Part shown: positions 34,698-47,372 of the stretch, piece by piece
How positions within the stretch are numbered: the stretch's first letter is position 1
Layout: each line of letters begins with the position of its first letter
Source: Cryptomeria japonica
Lineage: Eukaryota > Streptophyta > Pinopsida > Cupressales > Cupressaceae
Reading direction: 5' to 3'
DNA length: 64,000 nt
NCBI RefSeq assembly: GCF_030272615.1
Contig: NC_081412.1
Span: forward strand, 692,112,083 to 692,176,082
The notes under the pieces: model-generated
The model's database searches: none
Told to the model about the DNA's origin: nothing
What the model saw: the letters and a program-made list of their open reading frames with translations, nothing else
Made by a program: the position numbers and the translations under genes

Positions 34698-34834
34698 AAT
34701 GTCTATACAACATCTAAGATGCACTTTTGATTGTATTTATTAATTAATTAAAAATCAAAATAGAGTAACTTTTTTAATTTTAAGTTAATTACTAAATGCA
34801 ATCAAAAGTATATCCTAAATGCTATGTAGACATT
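34698..34834. mobile_element. MITE-like foldback, 137 bp
   Basis: About 42 bases at each end are inverted copies with some mismatches: AATGTCTATACAACATC... ending CTTTTGATTGTATTTA on the left, and TAAATGCAATCAAAAG... ending TATGTAGACATT on the right. The middle is AT-rich. GTTTCAC occurs just outside on both sides but is not a clean target duplication. Confidence 0.65.
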
Positions 34835-35229
34835 ACGACGTACGTTTCACACCTTGTGTGCATTTGACCAAACATTTCTAAAGAAACAAAATGTCTCTTA
34901 GCATCATATGAAAGTGGGTTGAAATTAGAACGATTGGCTCGTAGTAATAGAAAGAAGTTGACCTAAAAAGTAGAACGTGGAGAAGATCTGTGAAGCTTAA
35001 TTCAAATCAGCAATGAGTATTTTACACATACTCCTTGATCCGACTGAAAAATGTTAATTTCGTGATAATTAGCAGTTACTTCATCATCACGCGTGCAACT
35101 ACTGTTTTTCTATGGCCACGTTTCACTGCACAATCACAGACCCATGTGAGGTGGTAGCACACTCCTACAATGGCAATCATACTTTCTTTGCATCAAATTC
35201 ACCACTCAGATTGATAACAAGCCACATGT

Positions 35230-36090
35230 GCACGTCGAATCATTGTGATTTTTAAATTCAACTCCATTCAAATTTGGAAAATGGAATCAAATCTAAAAAC
35301 CTGTGGAATGTGGAATGAGTGTGGGGCGAGTTCTATGGGAACAGTCAGTCTTAAATCACACACATTAAAAAATATATTAAGCTTAAAGAATGTTAGTCAA
35401 TTTTAAGTGTGTAATACTTTTAAGTCTAGAAATGTATTCTTAGTATGACCACACACCTCAAACAACATATTAAGCCTAAAAAATGTCAAGTCAACTTTGA
35501 GTGTTTAATATGTTTAAGTCTAAAAATATATCCTTAATGTGTGTGATTTAAGCCATTCCTATCAGAAGATGTTGTTTTTCATAGGTTATTTTCAAATACA
35601 AGATAATTGTTATTTCTATTTATAATGGAGGAATACAGACTACTATAACCTCTTTTGAAATGCATGATTTTTTTCTTTAATTGAAGAATCATACATGATG
35701 GGGTCTATGAAGCAAAGTCCCTGACACACACTACTATAACTTCTATTCAAATGAATTAAAACAATATGATTTTTAAATTCAACTTCATTCAAATTTAGGA
35801 AATGACATTAATTTTTAAATAAAAGGTTTTTCAACATGTAGAATAAATTTGGGGTGACCTCTATCAAAAATGCTTTTAGTCATTTATTTTAAAATTCATG
35901 AAACATGTTTTTTAATGGAGAAATCATTATATGGTAGAATCTATGAAATGAAGTCATAACACATATCATTATAAACTCCTTCAAAATGCATGAACCTTTT
36001 TTTAAATGGAGAAATCAATACATGGTGGGACTTGTGAAGTGAAGTCCTTACAAAACATCATAACCTCTGTTTGCATGAACTACCCTCCAC
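35230..36090 (+). repeat. Interleaved short repeat family
   Basis: GATTTTTAAATTCAACTYCA with its neighbourhood occurs at about 35249 and 35771. A roughly 110-bp unit containing ATAACCTC, AATGCATGA, GAGAAATCATACATGGTGG and TATGAAGYGAAGTC recurs at about 35647, 35874 and 35978. The MITE at 35350 has landed in it. Confidence 0.7.
35350..35552. mobile_element. MITE-like element with 19-bp perfect terminal inverted repeats
   Basis: CTTAAATCACACACATTAA (35350-35368) is the exact reverse complement of 35534-35552. The 203-bp element consists of two diverged direct halves (both with ATATTAAGCYTAAARAATGT and TTTAAGTCTA), so it may have arisen by duplication. It is too short to encode anything. Confidence 0.8.
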
Positions 36091-39000
36091 ACATGTGAAT
36101 GAAAATCTAGAAGAATCAAACCTAGATGCCAATAATTTGTGTTTTTTAATAATTTCAAATGTTGTTTTAACATTTGTATTGATTTAACTAAAACTCAAAG
36201 CTTAAATTATTTTAAATATCATTTTCTATATTTTTGTATAATAAAAGCATATTACATTGCTACTTATAGGATTAGCATGTGTATAAACACGTTAAATCCA
36301 AATAATTGATTAGTTATGAATAACAAGACTCCTGAATCATAAAATCGCAAGAAATGTAGATTGTAATATAGATATTGTTAATAGTATTCGTTTTAGTGCT
36401 AAACCTAAAACATGCACACAAATGAGAGGAAAAATGGCAATGGGTTGATAGGGGTTTGCCTAGGTCAAGCCATAGGTTTGGAGTTGACCTTAAAATGAAG
36501 AATAGATAGAGAAGAGAGCTTACCGTTGCAGAATAGAGGTTAGATCTGAAATAAAATACCGAATTGAAATAATATACCTTTCTTATGAATCTCCCTTGCC
36601 TTGAACTCATGCATTTACTCTAATAGTCAATTTCAAGCAATGTTCAACCTAAGAAATACTTCATAAATTTAAGTAGTTCTTGATACTTGGGAAAATATTG
36701 ATCATAGAAACCACTTCTTATTTCTCTAATATACTTGTTAGATACTTCTTTTTCTCCACTTCAAGTGCTAAATCAACATTTTTTCAATATTGTTGTGTGT
36801 GTAGACATGATGCTAAGTGTGATGCATTGGTTTTAATAAATATAAAATTTAATTGATTAAAATATAATTCAAGTGGAAGGATACAATATTAAATAAATCA
36901 ATGGCTCTAAAAAATCAAAATTGTTAAATTCAAACAAATCCCTTCCTAGTAATAAAATCAATTAAATAATTAAATCATGTAACTAAGGTCATTGATCTTC
37001 CTCTCTTGTGAAGATCCTTCTTCCATTACATTTTCTAATCTTGTTTATTTTATATTACAAATCATCATGGTCTCATTTGATGGAATTATTGGATCTCTTT
37101 ATACCATAGCTATTGGTTCTTCTTCTCTTCTACTTTTTTCGCTCTTATTTTTTTCTTTTCTAACGAGGTTCCTAATAATAATAGACCTATGAATATCGAA
37201 TGGATTTTGAATTTAAATCTTTTTATGGTCCCTAGTAGATCTAAAATTTCCCTTTAATATCATTATAGAGGAATACTTAGATGACACACATAATCATTAA
37301 GACTATAATGTGACATCTAGGGTCACTTAAAATGGTATAATTGCCTATTGATTGACATTCATGACTGTGTTATTCTTCCCACTAATATTCTCCTAAGGAG
37401 AATTTCTTCTATATAATCATATTATTCCCTCTTAAAATTTATTTCACATTAGTCTCAAATGTCGTTGGATTGAAAACTCTATTAGCATAATTAGTATTAG
37501 TATTACATTGTAGTTGTAGTTGTTGCGGTTGGTTGATAACTATATATGTAGTTGTGTGTGTGGTTGGTTATTTATCAACTATCATATGCATTAACACTCC
37601 TATGCATTGTATAAAGAGTTCTCCTCTATGCTGAATATGATATCAAATCATTATATGATCTCTCAAACTCTAATGGAATTTCCTTAGAAATTCACCCATA
37701 CTTAAAATTCATATATGATAATTAGGGAGTCATTTTATTAGGTTTCATGATACCACTTGTTAGTAAAATTTAATAAATTTCCCTATCAAGATTACTTCTA
37801 TCTCAAAATATTTTGTACCAAATATGTGACATGATACAATTTTGTATAAATATATAATTACTACCTAGAATAAAAGGTTGGTACACATGCAAGTCATTCT
37901 ATGCATTCTATTTTCCTTATATAGTGCTTTATATTTCCACTTTACAACCATGAAAGGGAGTTTATATTTATCTTATAGAATATCATATTTGATGTCTTAG
38001 AGTCACCTAACAACCTTATAGACATGTTCCTTTCCCTCAACCATGCTACTAGCTAGAAAAGGAATAGCCGCAACATCCTCCTCAATCTAAGTTGCAGGCC
38101 ACTTTGAACCAAGATTTGAATTAAAATCTCCACCACCCCAACCCAAACCTTCCTCTTATAGTGTTCCTTCATTATTGCCCTTGCCTAATATTCCTCCTCT
38201 CCTAAACCCTCAAACACATTTTTCCCTACTCCACCTTAGCCTAGACATAAATCATAATTTTATTTAGATATCCTTTATAGGAATAAGCTAAGATTATTAC
38301 CTTTGCCAAATTTGTGGATCCTCCCATGACACCCTCTATTTACTTTGTGGTGTTGTAGATTTTATGTATTATCATATGATTGTCACATCTAATAGTATTT
38401 ATAAGGGCCCTACCTCTATAACAATATATTTTTGGGATTTTCCTATTTGTACAATTGGTTACATTCATGATGAGTGTCCCATTATATGCCATTTACATTA
38501 TTTGCATTACTTACTTTTTAAAATTTAAAAATTATAAAGTGCAAGAATAAAGAAATTTGTTGAAAGTTACTATTCATTGCTCATGGCACTTATTATAATT
38601 GATTGTTTAAGTGGATCATAAGATCAACGTGGTTGAAATTTTTGATGATATGAGTCCACAATCAACTCTACTCATTTCATAAGGTTGACTATTCCTAAGA
38701 TATTAACTACTTTTATTTGTGACCTTTTAACATGAGTGAAGATCTTTTCTTATTCACTCACAAGAACACAAATGTGCATTATAATTTCAATACCAAGAGA
38801 GTTTTGTTAAAACCTATATGTGTAGAATGTTGAACTCAACTATGATCACTTCTTGTATCAATTAATAAAATTCCATCCCATGTAACTATGTGAGGTTGTA
38901 TAGCTCCTTAAGATATTATATGATTATACAAAGGATATATGAGACCTATAATTTTGTATCATGATTATGAAATTTTTATATTACAATTATAAGTTACTAA

Positions 39001-39182
39001 CCTTTATCTCTTGGTTGTCATAGAGGTGAACATACTTTTTTATTTTATACAAATAACATAACTATATCTATTGAAAACAACACAAATGATGTCTTATGCT
39101 TAAGAATATATGATAGACACAAGATAGAAACACATATCCTAATTTCTTACTATAGTTCTTACTACAGAGAATATAAGAAAAA

Positions 39183-40110
39183 GAGGTATCAACATAACAA
39201 GTTTCTGTACACTCTGTAAGCAGAATGAGGAGACAATAAATCATATTCTCTTTCATTGCCCCTTCTTATATGATGTTTGGGGAAGTTGTCTGGATCAATT
39301 CAATATCAGTTGGAGCTTCCCCAACTCAATTCAGGAGATTTTCAAGTCATGGCATCATCCTTCAAAAAACAGAACCACAACCTTGCTATGGAGAATTGCT
39401 TTACCACACATGTGTTGGGGTATATGGAAAGAGAGAAATGATAAGATTTTCAGAGAAAAGAGACTAAGGCTAACATTGTGTTTGAAAAAATAAGAAGAAG
39501 CATAGTGGAAAATATGAATATTATAGGTGGTATTGATAATCCTAACACTAAGGAGGATCAATTTGTCTATAAAAATTGGAGATTAAAAGCTCAAGAGAGT
39601 ATCCAGAGTAACCCTAGAGAGGGAGTGATATGGACCAATCCACCTAGGGGATGAATGAAAATCAATTTTGATGGGGCCTCTAAGGGAAACTCGAGGGTTG
39701 CAAGATGTGGAGTGGTCCTAAGGGATGAATGGGGAATATGTAAAATCATAAAATGTATTCCTATAGGAAAACAGACCAACCATGTTGCCGAAGCCATGGT
39801 GGCTTATCATGGGATTATCCTTGCCAAAGAAGCCAAATGCACTAAAGTTTGGTGTGAAGGAGGCTCCTTAAACATTATCAATTGTTTAAATATGAAATTC
39901 CCACCGTCATGGTCGATTAGTAATGCTATTAAAGCAACAAGGAAAATCAGCGAAGAGTTTGAAATGTGTGTTTTTACACATGTTTATAGGGAGGCCAACT
40001 CTTGTGCTGATTGGGCAGCCAACCTAGCTTGCCAATCGGGAGACATCATCACTAGTTATGGTGAAATGGAGATTGCAAGTGAAATGAAATCCTTTCTCAA
40101 TCAGGACTGA
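39183..40110 (+). pseudogene. LINE ORF2 C-terminus: zf-RVT and RNase H
   Basis: The 3' end of a plant non-LTR retrotransposon polyprotein. At 39183-39460 RGINITSFCTLCKQNEETIN, HILFHCPF and LLWRIALPHMCWGIWKERNDKIF match the RT zinc-binding (zf-RVT) pattern. A frame change and several stops follow, then an RNase H domain (RVT_3 type) open from 39655 to 40110 with INFDGASKGN (first Asp), NHVAEAMVAYHGI (Glu), VWCEGGSLNIIN (Glu in place of the usual Asp-Ser) and YREANSCADWAANLA (final Asp). RT and endonuclease are absent, so this is a 5'-truncated copy or one cut by other events. Confidence 0.82.
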
Positions 40111-40290
40111 AGCTATACAAGGAAACGTGGTACTTTTAATCATTATTTCTAATGACCTTTATGCCTTTTTTGATGTAGGGCTTGCTTGAAGATAATGAGC
40201 TATTAAATAGGTGTCATATCATCATTATTTGGCACGGATTATGGGCACTCTTACAGAATAACCACAGAAACCAGAGGAAAAGTTATCAAA

Positions 40291-41939
40291 ATGAGAGAAG
40301 GCATTGCAAAGAAGGTGTTGGAAACATGGGAGGAAACAAGAAGAGATTTGAACCTGCATCCTGCTCTAAATGGAGAAAGAAGGAAGAAGTCTGGAGTATC
40401 CTTCAGCAGGGGGGTCTCAATGTTTTCATGGAATGACTGAATGGGAAGGACCCCACAATTACCAGCTACTTCATCAAGAACTGGAAAAATGGAAAAGTTC
40501 TGATTGGATCACATATGATGAATGTAGATGAAGAGGTTATCGCTGAGGCCATGGGGATGACTACCAAGGGTATGAAATTTTATAGGGACAAAGGGATATC
40601 AGATAAAGCTGCAGACAAGTTTCCTGTTACAGATGGTGAGAGAAGAAAGATGATCAAAATTGACAACTCCTACCACTCCCCGAAGAGAATTTGCAAGCCA
40701 TGGAGGTTTGTCTTATTTGCTTCTATTGAATATATTACCTTAGATGGTAGGTTTACTAGGGCTTATGGGCATCACTTCGTCCTTCTTAACCATTTTCGTC
40801 ATGGTGAAAGGGTGAGCCTTCCCTATTACCTAGCCTGTTCAATCAATCATACTATAAAGGAGATCTAGAAGGACCCTAAAGGCGATCATGCCCTCCACCA
40901 GGGGCTTATGGTCCTAGTTTATAAAATGCTAAAGGGGAAGTACATTGAAAAGCCTATTAAAGGCAAAAATGCCAGAGATGAGACTACGGAAAGTAAGGAT
41001 AGTGGTTTCAACTTTGATTTTGAGACCAAGGGAGAGCCGGAAGCAACTAGCAAAAAAGGGAGGATTAGGGCTAGGAAGAGGAGGATTATTGTGGAATCTG
41101 AAATGTCGGACTCTGAAACTAATTCCCTTGAGGAAAAACCTGTTAAAAAGAGGAAAGGGAAAGCCTCTGGAAAGAAGGCTTAGAAAAAGAACACTAAAAA
41201 GGGAAGCAATTCTGATCTCAATTATGTTCTGGTTGAGTCTGAGGAGGAGGATGATGATAATAAGAGGATTGATAGTCAGGACAAAGAAGGGGAGGGTAAC
41301 CCGGTTAAGGATAATTTGGAAACCGTGGAGACTGTGAACACCACTAGACTGCATAACGAGGAAAAAGGGGGTGAAAGTGATAGTGGTGACAAAGATACCA
41401 TTAAGGCTTTTTGTGAGACCATTACTACTTTGGTGAAGGATATTAATAGTTTGAAAACAGATACACATGCCTTAGCAAGAATTATAGTTGGTGACAAGCC
41501 CTTGGCGGAGCATGTTAAAGAGTTAGTGTCTGTTCTGCATAATGCGCAAGCTATTGAATGTATGGTTGGAAAAATCTTAGCCATGGAGAAAAAGGTCAAT
41601 GAGATGGGAGATAGAAAGGAAATGGACAACAAACTGAAAGATTTTGGCAGCAAAATTGACAAGCTAGAGCACAATGTCAAGCAACTTGCTGATCAAAATT
41701 TCCAAATCCTTAGATCTTTGGTGGACAGCATGAACATCTTTATCAATAGGTACGAGAACAGTGCAGAGAAGGATGGTGATAAAGAGCAGGTGAACAAGAA
41801 GGGTCATGAAAGGAGGACCAGAGCCAACACAAAGAATAAGGTCGACATCGAAGGTCGTGAGCTAGAGGATATGAAGACCTCAGCGAACAACATGAAACAA
41901 ATGGTTGTTCATGCTGAGGAGATCCTGAATAGTATTTAG
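40291..41939 (+). pseudogene. Unknown coding frame downstream of LINE RNase H
   Basis: I do not recognise it as a named family. ATG at 40291 opens MREGIAKKVLETWEETRRD; after a frame change near 40435 one frame continues to 41939 with stops at 40866 and 41181 (both TAG). Conserved-looking parts: DPTITSYFIKNWKNGKVLIG, TRAYGHHFVLLNHFRHGERV, a Lys/Arg-rich bipartite stretch (RIRARKRR, KPVKKRKGKA), an acidic patch (VESEEEDDD) and a long helical, probably coiled-coil C-terminal half (IDKLEHNVKQLADQNFQIL). The composition (globular, basic, acidic, coiled coil) would suit a nucleic-acid-binding, ORF1-like protein. It starts 180 bp after the RNase H stop on the same strand. Confidence 0.6.
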
Positions 41940-42160
41940 TTCCAGTTGTTGTCCTTGGTTCTGTCTCTTTGTTGTCTTTTGCTTTCCTTTTGCTGTCTAT
42001 TCCGAGTTTTATGTAATGATGTTTTAAGTTGGGCCCTTCCGGTGGGTTCATTTTGACTTTTTGAAGTGATTAGGCACTTTTTTATGCTTTTCTGTTCTCC
42101 TAGCTTGTAAAAGGTTCGGGTACCTTTCAAATACCTGTTTTTACTTAATCAAAACACATG
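41940..42160 (+). other. Possible LINE 3' UTR
   Basis: A T-rich sequence with GGGCCCTTCCGGTGGG and GGTTCGGGTACCTTTCAAAT, ending in TTTTTACTTAATCAAAACA. It lies directly after the unknown frame and could be the shared 3' end of one LINE that includes both. There is no clear poly(A) tail or target duplication. Confidence 0.35.
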
Positions 42161-44593
42161 TCCTAATTTAATTTCCATGCCTCTCTTTATAAGCCAAGAG
42201 AAATAAATTTATTTACTTTTTGATCCAATGGAAGATATTATCTTGGATGCGCTCGAGCATGAAGAAGGAAAATGACAATATAAATAATCCATTAATGTCC
42301 AATTGTGTCTATAAAGGTTTGTTATCTTTTGCCAATAAAAATCACTTTTCTTTCATCTATATATACATTATCAACTTACTCTCTACTTCTTGCAACATAA
42401 CTTAGGTCCTTCGATTTTTAAATAAGAATATGACATGAAGATAGTCATTCTATTGGATTGACAAGTTTGAGGGGCTAGGAGAAATTGGTTATATTTAAAT
42501 TAGAAACATTGCATAACATACTTTTCCTTCCAGCAATCATCAACTATTTTGTCAAACAATTCATATACTTTGTATATCTATATGACTATTAAATCTCTAT
42601 CAGATATGCAAAATAATTCCAAATTTCAAGAGATATTTTAATAAATCTTATTATAACTCATACTTTACATTGATAAATTAAATTCACATAAAAACAAGAA
42701 ACTAGATCTATTAGAACCTATCTATTCTAACAAATTATTATGTTGAAATGATCAACAAATCTTTCTACTTTGTTGTGTATCCCAAAAGCAGACCCTCTTA
42801 ATAAAAAATTCATACATTATATAAAAGATTCAAAGTGAAAATCATGACATTAGCTTACTTATGATATAGAAAACCTACTTGTTTGACTAAATCTGCACTT
42901 ATTAGTGGAGTGAGTTCATCATTTGAAACTTGTCCTCTTCAAGAGTTGCCAAGACTAAGTGATATGAAATATCTTGCCACTTTGTTATACGTAAAGAAGG
43001 CAAAATGAGGTGGATTTCTTTCTTCTAATTATCATATTTGAGTTTAGTCCATATTTGACTAGATCTAGAGAATCTGAAGTTGGTATGTTAAACCAACTCA
43101 TCATGTTCGCTTCCGAACAATTAAAGGTTACATCATTTATTAATGCAAAGGTATGAGGCTGACTTACATAAAAACATTTCAAAGTGTAATGGAGGGATAT
43201 CTTAGCTTTGCAGCTCCAAAATCAACAAGGGCAATAGTCATTTAACACCCACTATATTACAGAAATGGACGAAACACCAGTTAATATTGTGTACAAGGCT
43301 GCTTCAACCACACGCCTGTGCTAAAGAAAGGACACTTTTATTATTAGGAAACATGTTTAATCCACCATGAAACAGAGCTGTCAATCGTTTCTTTTCTACT
43401 TAGTATATTTTTTAGGTCTATTTATATCCTGCCACTGGAATAATTTCATATACGTTTCTTGAATATCAAAGCAACTCCTTAATACCCAAATGAATGAAAT
43501 GATTCCTTTGGTAGATTTGATTCAAATATTTTATGTTATAATTTTATTTCTTTGGTAGGGTTTCATTGATGTCAATCTCCAATCTAATCTCCTGATTTCA
43601 TAACCTTTAGTTATGCCTTTGTATTAGGTAGTGATGAGACAATCAAATATTAAATGAATTATTATAGATGTTTGATTTATTTAATCTTATAAGAATTTGT
43701 CTATAGCAATCTAAAATCTAAAAATCAATGAATAGCACAAATACAAGAGAGACAAAAATAGACAAGAACGAATTGTATTTTCATTAAGCTGCGAAAATCG
43801 ATCAACTATACAATGAACATGAGCCTACTAATAAAGGCAAGGCCATAGGGAAATGAGAGCACATAATCATGACATGTGGTCCAATGAGATACAAGGGTAG
43901 GTAGGAGAAACAATAGATACTTCCAATAAAGGTGGATCACACACCAAAGGTGGAATTATCATTACTATAATTGTATATGAAAATGTGATAACAAGATAAC
44001 ACTAGTGTCAAAGGTGAGATTTCTCCTACAACCATATTCCCTAGATATGCAATTCCTTAAGTACCTCATATGCAAACTACAATGAATGAATTATCCTAAG
44101 TCAACTTATATAAAGTTTAATTATGAGACATAATTTACACCAACAAATCCAAATGTTGGATTTTGGATTCAATAACAAGTGACTTAAATACTTCACATTT
44201 AGCATAGGTTATTGATAGTTTGGATCCTATATAACCATCAACTGCATTTTTAATGCCACTTGTAATGATGTGGATGTGATGTTGTTTAGTATTTTGTGAA
44301 TAGTGTACTTTATCTCTTTTGATAGAAATGGCTACTATTCGTAAAAAAAGGCCACAAACATTTTATCAATATGCATATAGATTTATGTAATATTTTCAAA
44401 TGCTTTTTAATATATACTTATTTTTAAAAATAAAATTAATATTGCTTAATAAAGTCTCTAATATCATGTTAGAAATTTTTAATTTTTAATTGTGATAATT
44501 AATTTGTGTAAGTATATTATGTAGAAAATATATATGAAATGTAATCAATTAAAATAGGATAAAAGATTTAGAGTAGGAAAAATTATAAATATT
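42161..44593. other. AT-rich stretch, nothing recognised
   Basis: No frame above 65 codons with domain-like sequence, no clear LTR or inverted repeat. Probably decayed repeat DNA. Confidence 0.55.
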
Positions 44594-45990
44594 TTAAAAG
44601 TTTAGTGAAAACCTTATAACCTTTTTTTTAAAAATAATCATGAAAATTATCTTGTTCAAAGCCAAGGCTTTGGTTATAATCTTGTACAAGACACTGGGGA
44701 GAGTGATCAACCACCAATTGCAAATATCTTTTGGATCTTTAGGTTTAGGTATGAATTTATTGTTTCCTTTATTGATTAATGTACCTAAAGATTGGTTATG
44801 GAAAGCCTCTAGGTAGACCTTATGAAGACTAGAAATTAGAACACGAGGCCAAAGGGCTTTGTAGAACTCGCACAAGAAACCATCACAACCAAGAGCTTTG
44901 TCATCTGCCATGGAACTAATGGCCTCTTTCAAGTCTTCCGAAGTGAGAAACTTCTCACAAAAATTATATTAGTCCTAAGAGAGCCAACGTCGCACAACTC
45001 CAAGACAATTTTGGAGAGCACAATCTTTCTCAAGGAAGCATCTTGATCAATGAAAAATTTCTCATAATTGTGAACGAATGCTTGAAGAATATCTAGTAGC
45101 TCAGAGAGAACCATTTAGCCTTCTTTGATTTTTTGAATGCCCGGTGAGGAGTGACAAGCACAAAGAGCTTGAAAAACTCTTTAGAAGCTCGATCACCAAA
45201 TTTTAACCAATGAAGTTTGCCCTTGATTTGAGCACCTCTGCTAGAATAGTCATCAAAAAATTTCTTCTGCTAATGTAAGTAGACAACCTAGACTTGCAAA
45301 ATTGGCGAGAAGGGATTGACGACAAGAGCTTCCATGGCATGTAAGAGATCCAAGGTGGTACCCTCGTAGGACAACTGACAAAATATAACAAGTTGATGCC
45401 CATAAATGTGAATGAAGTGTGACGTGCATTGGATAGCATGACTCCACCAAGCAATCCACCTAAATTGCTGAGTGGGATGACATTCAAGATTCTAAACCTG
45501 TTGTATGTGGGCAAACATGGTCTTGTGACTCAACAAAGAAGTACTCAAGAAAACTACATTTTGGAAGGACGTGTCAAGCCCGCATGCCATTCAATACCAA
45601 AATTAATGGGGTAGTGATATGACAAGGTGACCTCAAGGAGAGGTATAACTAGTAGAGCTTGATAAGATGAAAATGAAAAACATATTATGTTGTAATCATG
45701 GCACAATCAATCCATTTAAGTATTCTATCATTTCTTGCTTGGAATCATTTCATGTATGCCAAAAAACTTGAGGATGATGATAATAAGAATTGAAATCGTA
45801 AAACCCCATGCTTATAGAACTACGCCTCCTATTCACCAGATATCTAATGAAAAGGCAATAATCCTTCTTTGTTAGATGCCACCTCAACCATATTAAAATC
45901 TCTACACAAAACCCAAATGGAAGGGGGCATTGAATCCACAATCTATCACCAGTGGGTATTGTTGTGCCTCCACAACTCACACCCCATCTC
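44594..45990 (-). pseudogene. LINE endonuclease-RT fragment
   Basis: Decayed part of a plant non-LTR retrotransposon on the minus strand. The clearest part is RT at 44932-44594: EAISSMADDKALGCDGFLCEFYKALWP is the LINE RT palm start (K-x-P-G-x-D-G, here A-L-G-C-D-G), followed by IPKPKDPKDICNW and ITLPSVLYKIITKALA. Upstream (45980-45750) CVEILIW/DFN-type sequence, read with a frame change as CRDFNMVEVASNKEG, resembles the endonuclease C-terminal region. Stops and frame changes are frequent. It is unrelated in position and strand to the LINE fragment at 39183. Confidence 0.7.
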
Positions 45991-46004
45991 TCATTTTGAG
46001 AAAT

Positions 46005-46175
46005 GGGGACCCCCTTTTTTCTATTCCTTTTGTTTTGTCCTTCATTCCCTCCTCTCTTTTTTATTTCCTTGTTCTTTTTGTCTTTTCTTTTCTACTTTAT
46101 TTCTTGCCTTTTCCTTTTTTTCTTTTCTAGGATTAGTGATCAGTTTTTCCTTTTTCTTTGTCCCTTTTCGAGGAT
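46005..46175 (+). repeat. Pyrimidine-rich tract
   Basis: T/C-rich over about 170 bases (TTTTTTCTATTCC, CTTTTCTTTTCTAC, CCTTTTTTTCTTTTC). A second, shorter one lies at about 46510-46625. The Phe/Ser/Leu-rich frames here reflect composition only. Confidence 0.85.
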
Positions 46176-46189
46176 TCAAGAAGCCCTAA

Positions 46190-47105
46190 TCCCCAAACCC
46201 CCCTTTTCGTGTTTGTGTCTTTCTCTTTTTTGGGGATTAGAGTTGGAGACATCCTTGACTCCTGGTGTCCTTTTCGGGGATCTCCAATCCTTGACCCCTG
46301 ATGGGTCCCACCTTTGTGCTAGCATTAATTTCCACTTTCAAGCATATAAGTAGGCATCTTCACTTCATTTTTCTCACTAATGTTCTTGAATTCATGCTTT
46401 CTTTTGAAAATTTAGTACCTTCCTGCTCGTGATTTTTAGCTTGTGTGGAGAGATTGTGTGTTGAAATCAATGTTGCACTTTGGACCCATGTCTGCTTGGA
46501 GGTATGTCTGCCTCTCTTTCTTTTGTTCTTTTTCCTTCGCTATTTCTATTCCTTTTTTTTCTTCTTTCTCATGTGTTTTTTTTTTTCCCCTCTGTGTCAC
46601 TTCTCCTATTTTTCTTCTTGTTTAGGTTTTGTTATTTTGTTTTAGGTTTTTATTTTTGTTGTTTTCATTATTTTGTTTTGATCATTTTGTAACACTGCTT
46701 TTGGATTGGAATCACTGATCTTCAAACTAGGGCTTCCTGTTTTCACTTTTTTGTGTTGTGTGTGTTCAGTTCCTTCAGGGATTAGGGATACCAAATTTGG
46801 ATTCCCACTTTTGGGGTGGTGAGATTTGGTATCCCCGACCCTCGCTTTTCTTTCCTTGATGCTTGAGGTTGGGGATGTTCCCATCCCTGACCCCCAATAC
46901 CTCGAGGATGCAAACATCCTCGACCCCTGCCCTGTACATCAATCCTTTAGGAATCATGGAATCCATGATCCTTGACCCCTAGTGTGCTTTTCCATGCATA
47001 ATAAGTAGGGATTGGGCATCATGGTCTCCCCGACCCCCAAACATATTGGAATTGTGTTAAAAGGGGGATCAGGTATGTTCCCATCCCTAACCCCTAATTT
47101 TATAC
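46190..47105 (+). repeat. Repeated GGGAT...ATCC..GACCCC hairpin-like units
   Basis: About eight to nine short units start with GGGAT/GGGGAT and end with ATCCTTGACCCC, ATCCCTGACCCC or TCCCCGACCCC, at roughly 46230, 46285, 46783, 46815, 46873, 46900, 46944, 47008 and 47065. Several are locally self-complementary (GAGGATG...CATCCTC; GGGGATG...CATCCC). A TATA-like CATATAAGTAGGCATC (46342) lies among them. This may be part of an old LTR, but no partner is in the window. Confidence 0.55.
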
Positions 47106-47372
47106 AAACTATGCTTAGTCTGGATAATAAGGTGTTTGTACTAGTTAGTTTAGTTGATTTTTGTTTTATTTTTGTTTAATAATAAGACTCCTAATACGAC
47201 TCTTTTGGGGTTTATAATCGCTAATGTCTATATTGAGGGTAGTTTCCATGAAGTAAAAGTTTGACTCCTACCTTCCACCTACATAGATACATTCTTCAGA
47301 TAGGGATATCACAGATATTGACATCGGCCATGTAGACTTGAATGAATTCCTATAGATGATGGTCAGGTCTAT

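Larger units (their letters stand above)
33718..39182. other. Old intergenic DNA, no confident gene
   Basis: AT-rich sequence with short frames only. A stretch at 33742-33960 reads in one frame with three stops (MASSNTYTNE...) and 38040-38480 has a weak Cys-rich reading; both may be relics of coding repeats but cannot be assigned. Two foldbacks and one short repeat family are listed separately. Confidence 0.5.

Noticed and set aside
40929-41468. 179-codon minus-strand frame
   Set aside because: Antisense shadow of the Lys/Glu-rich frame on the plus strand; composition is Phe/Leu/Ser-rich as expected for a shadow.
46003-46353. Phe/Leu/Ser-rich frames that look like membrane proteins
   Set aside because: They lie in pyrimidine-rich DNA in which all three frames give the same composition; there is no domain or start context.
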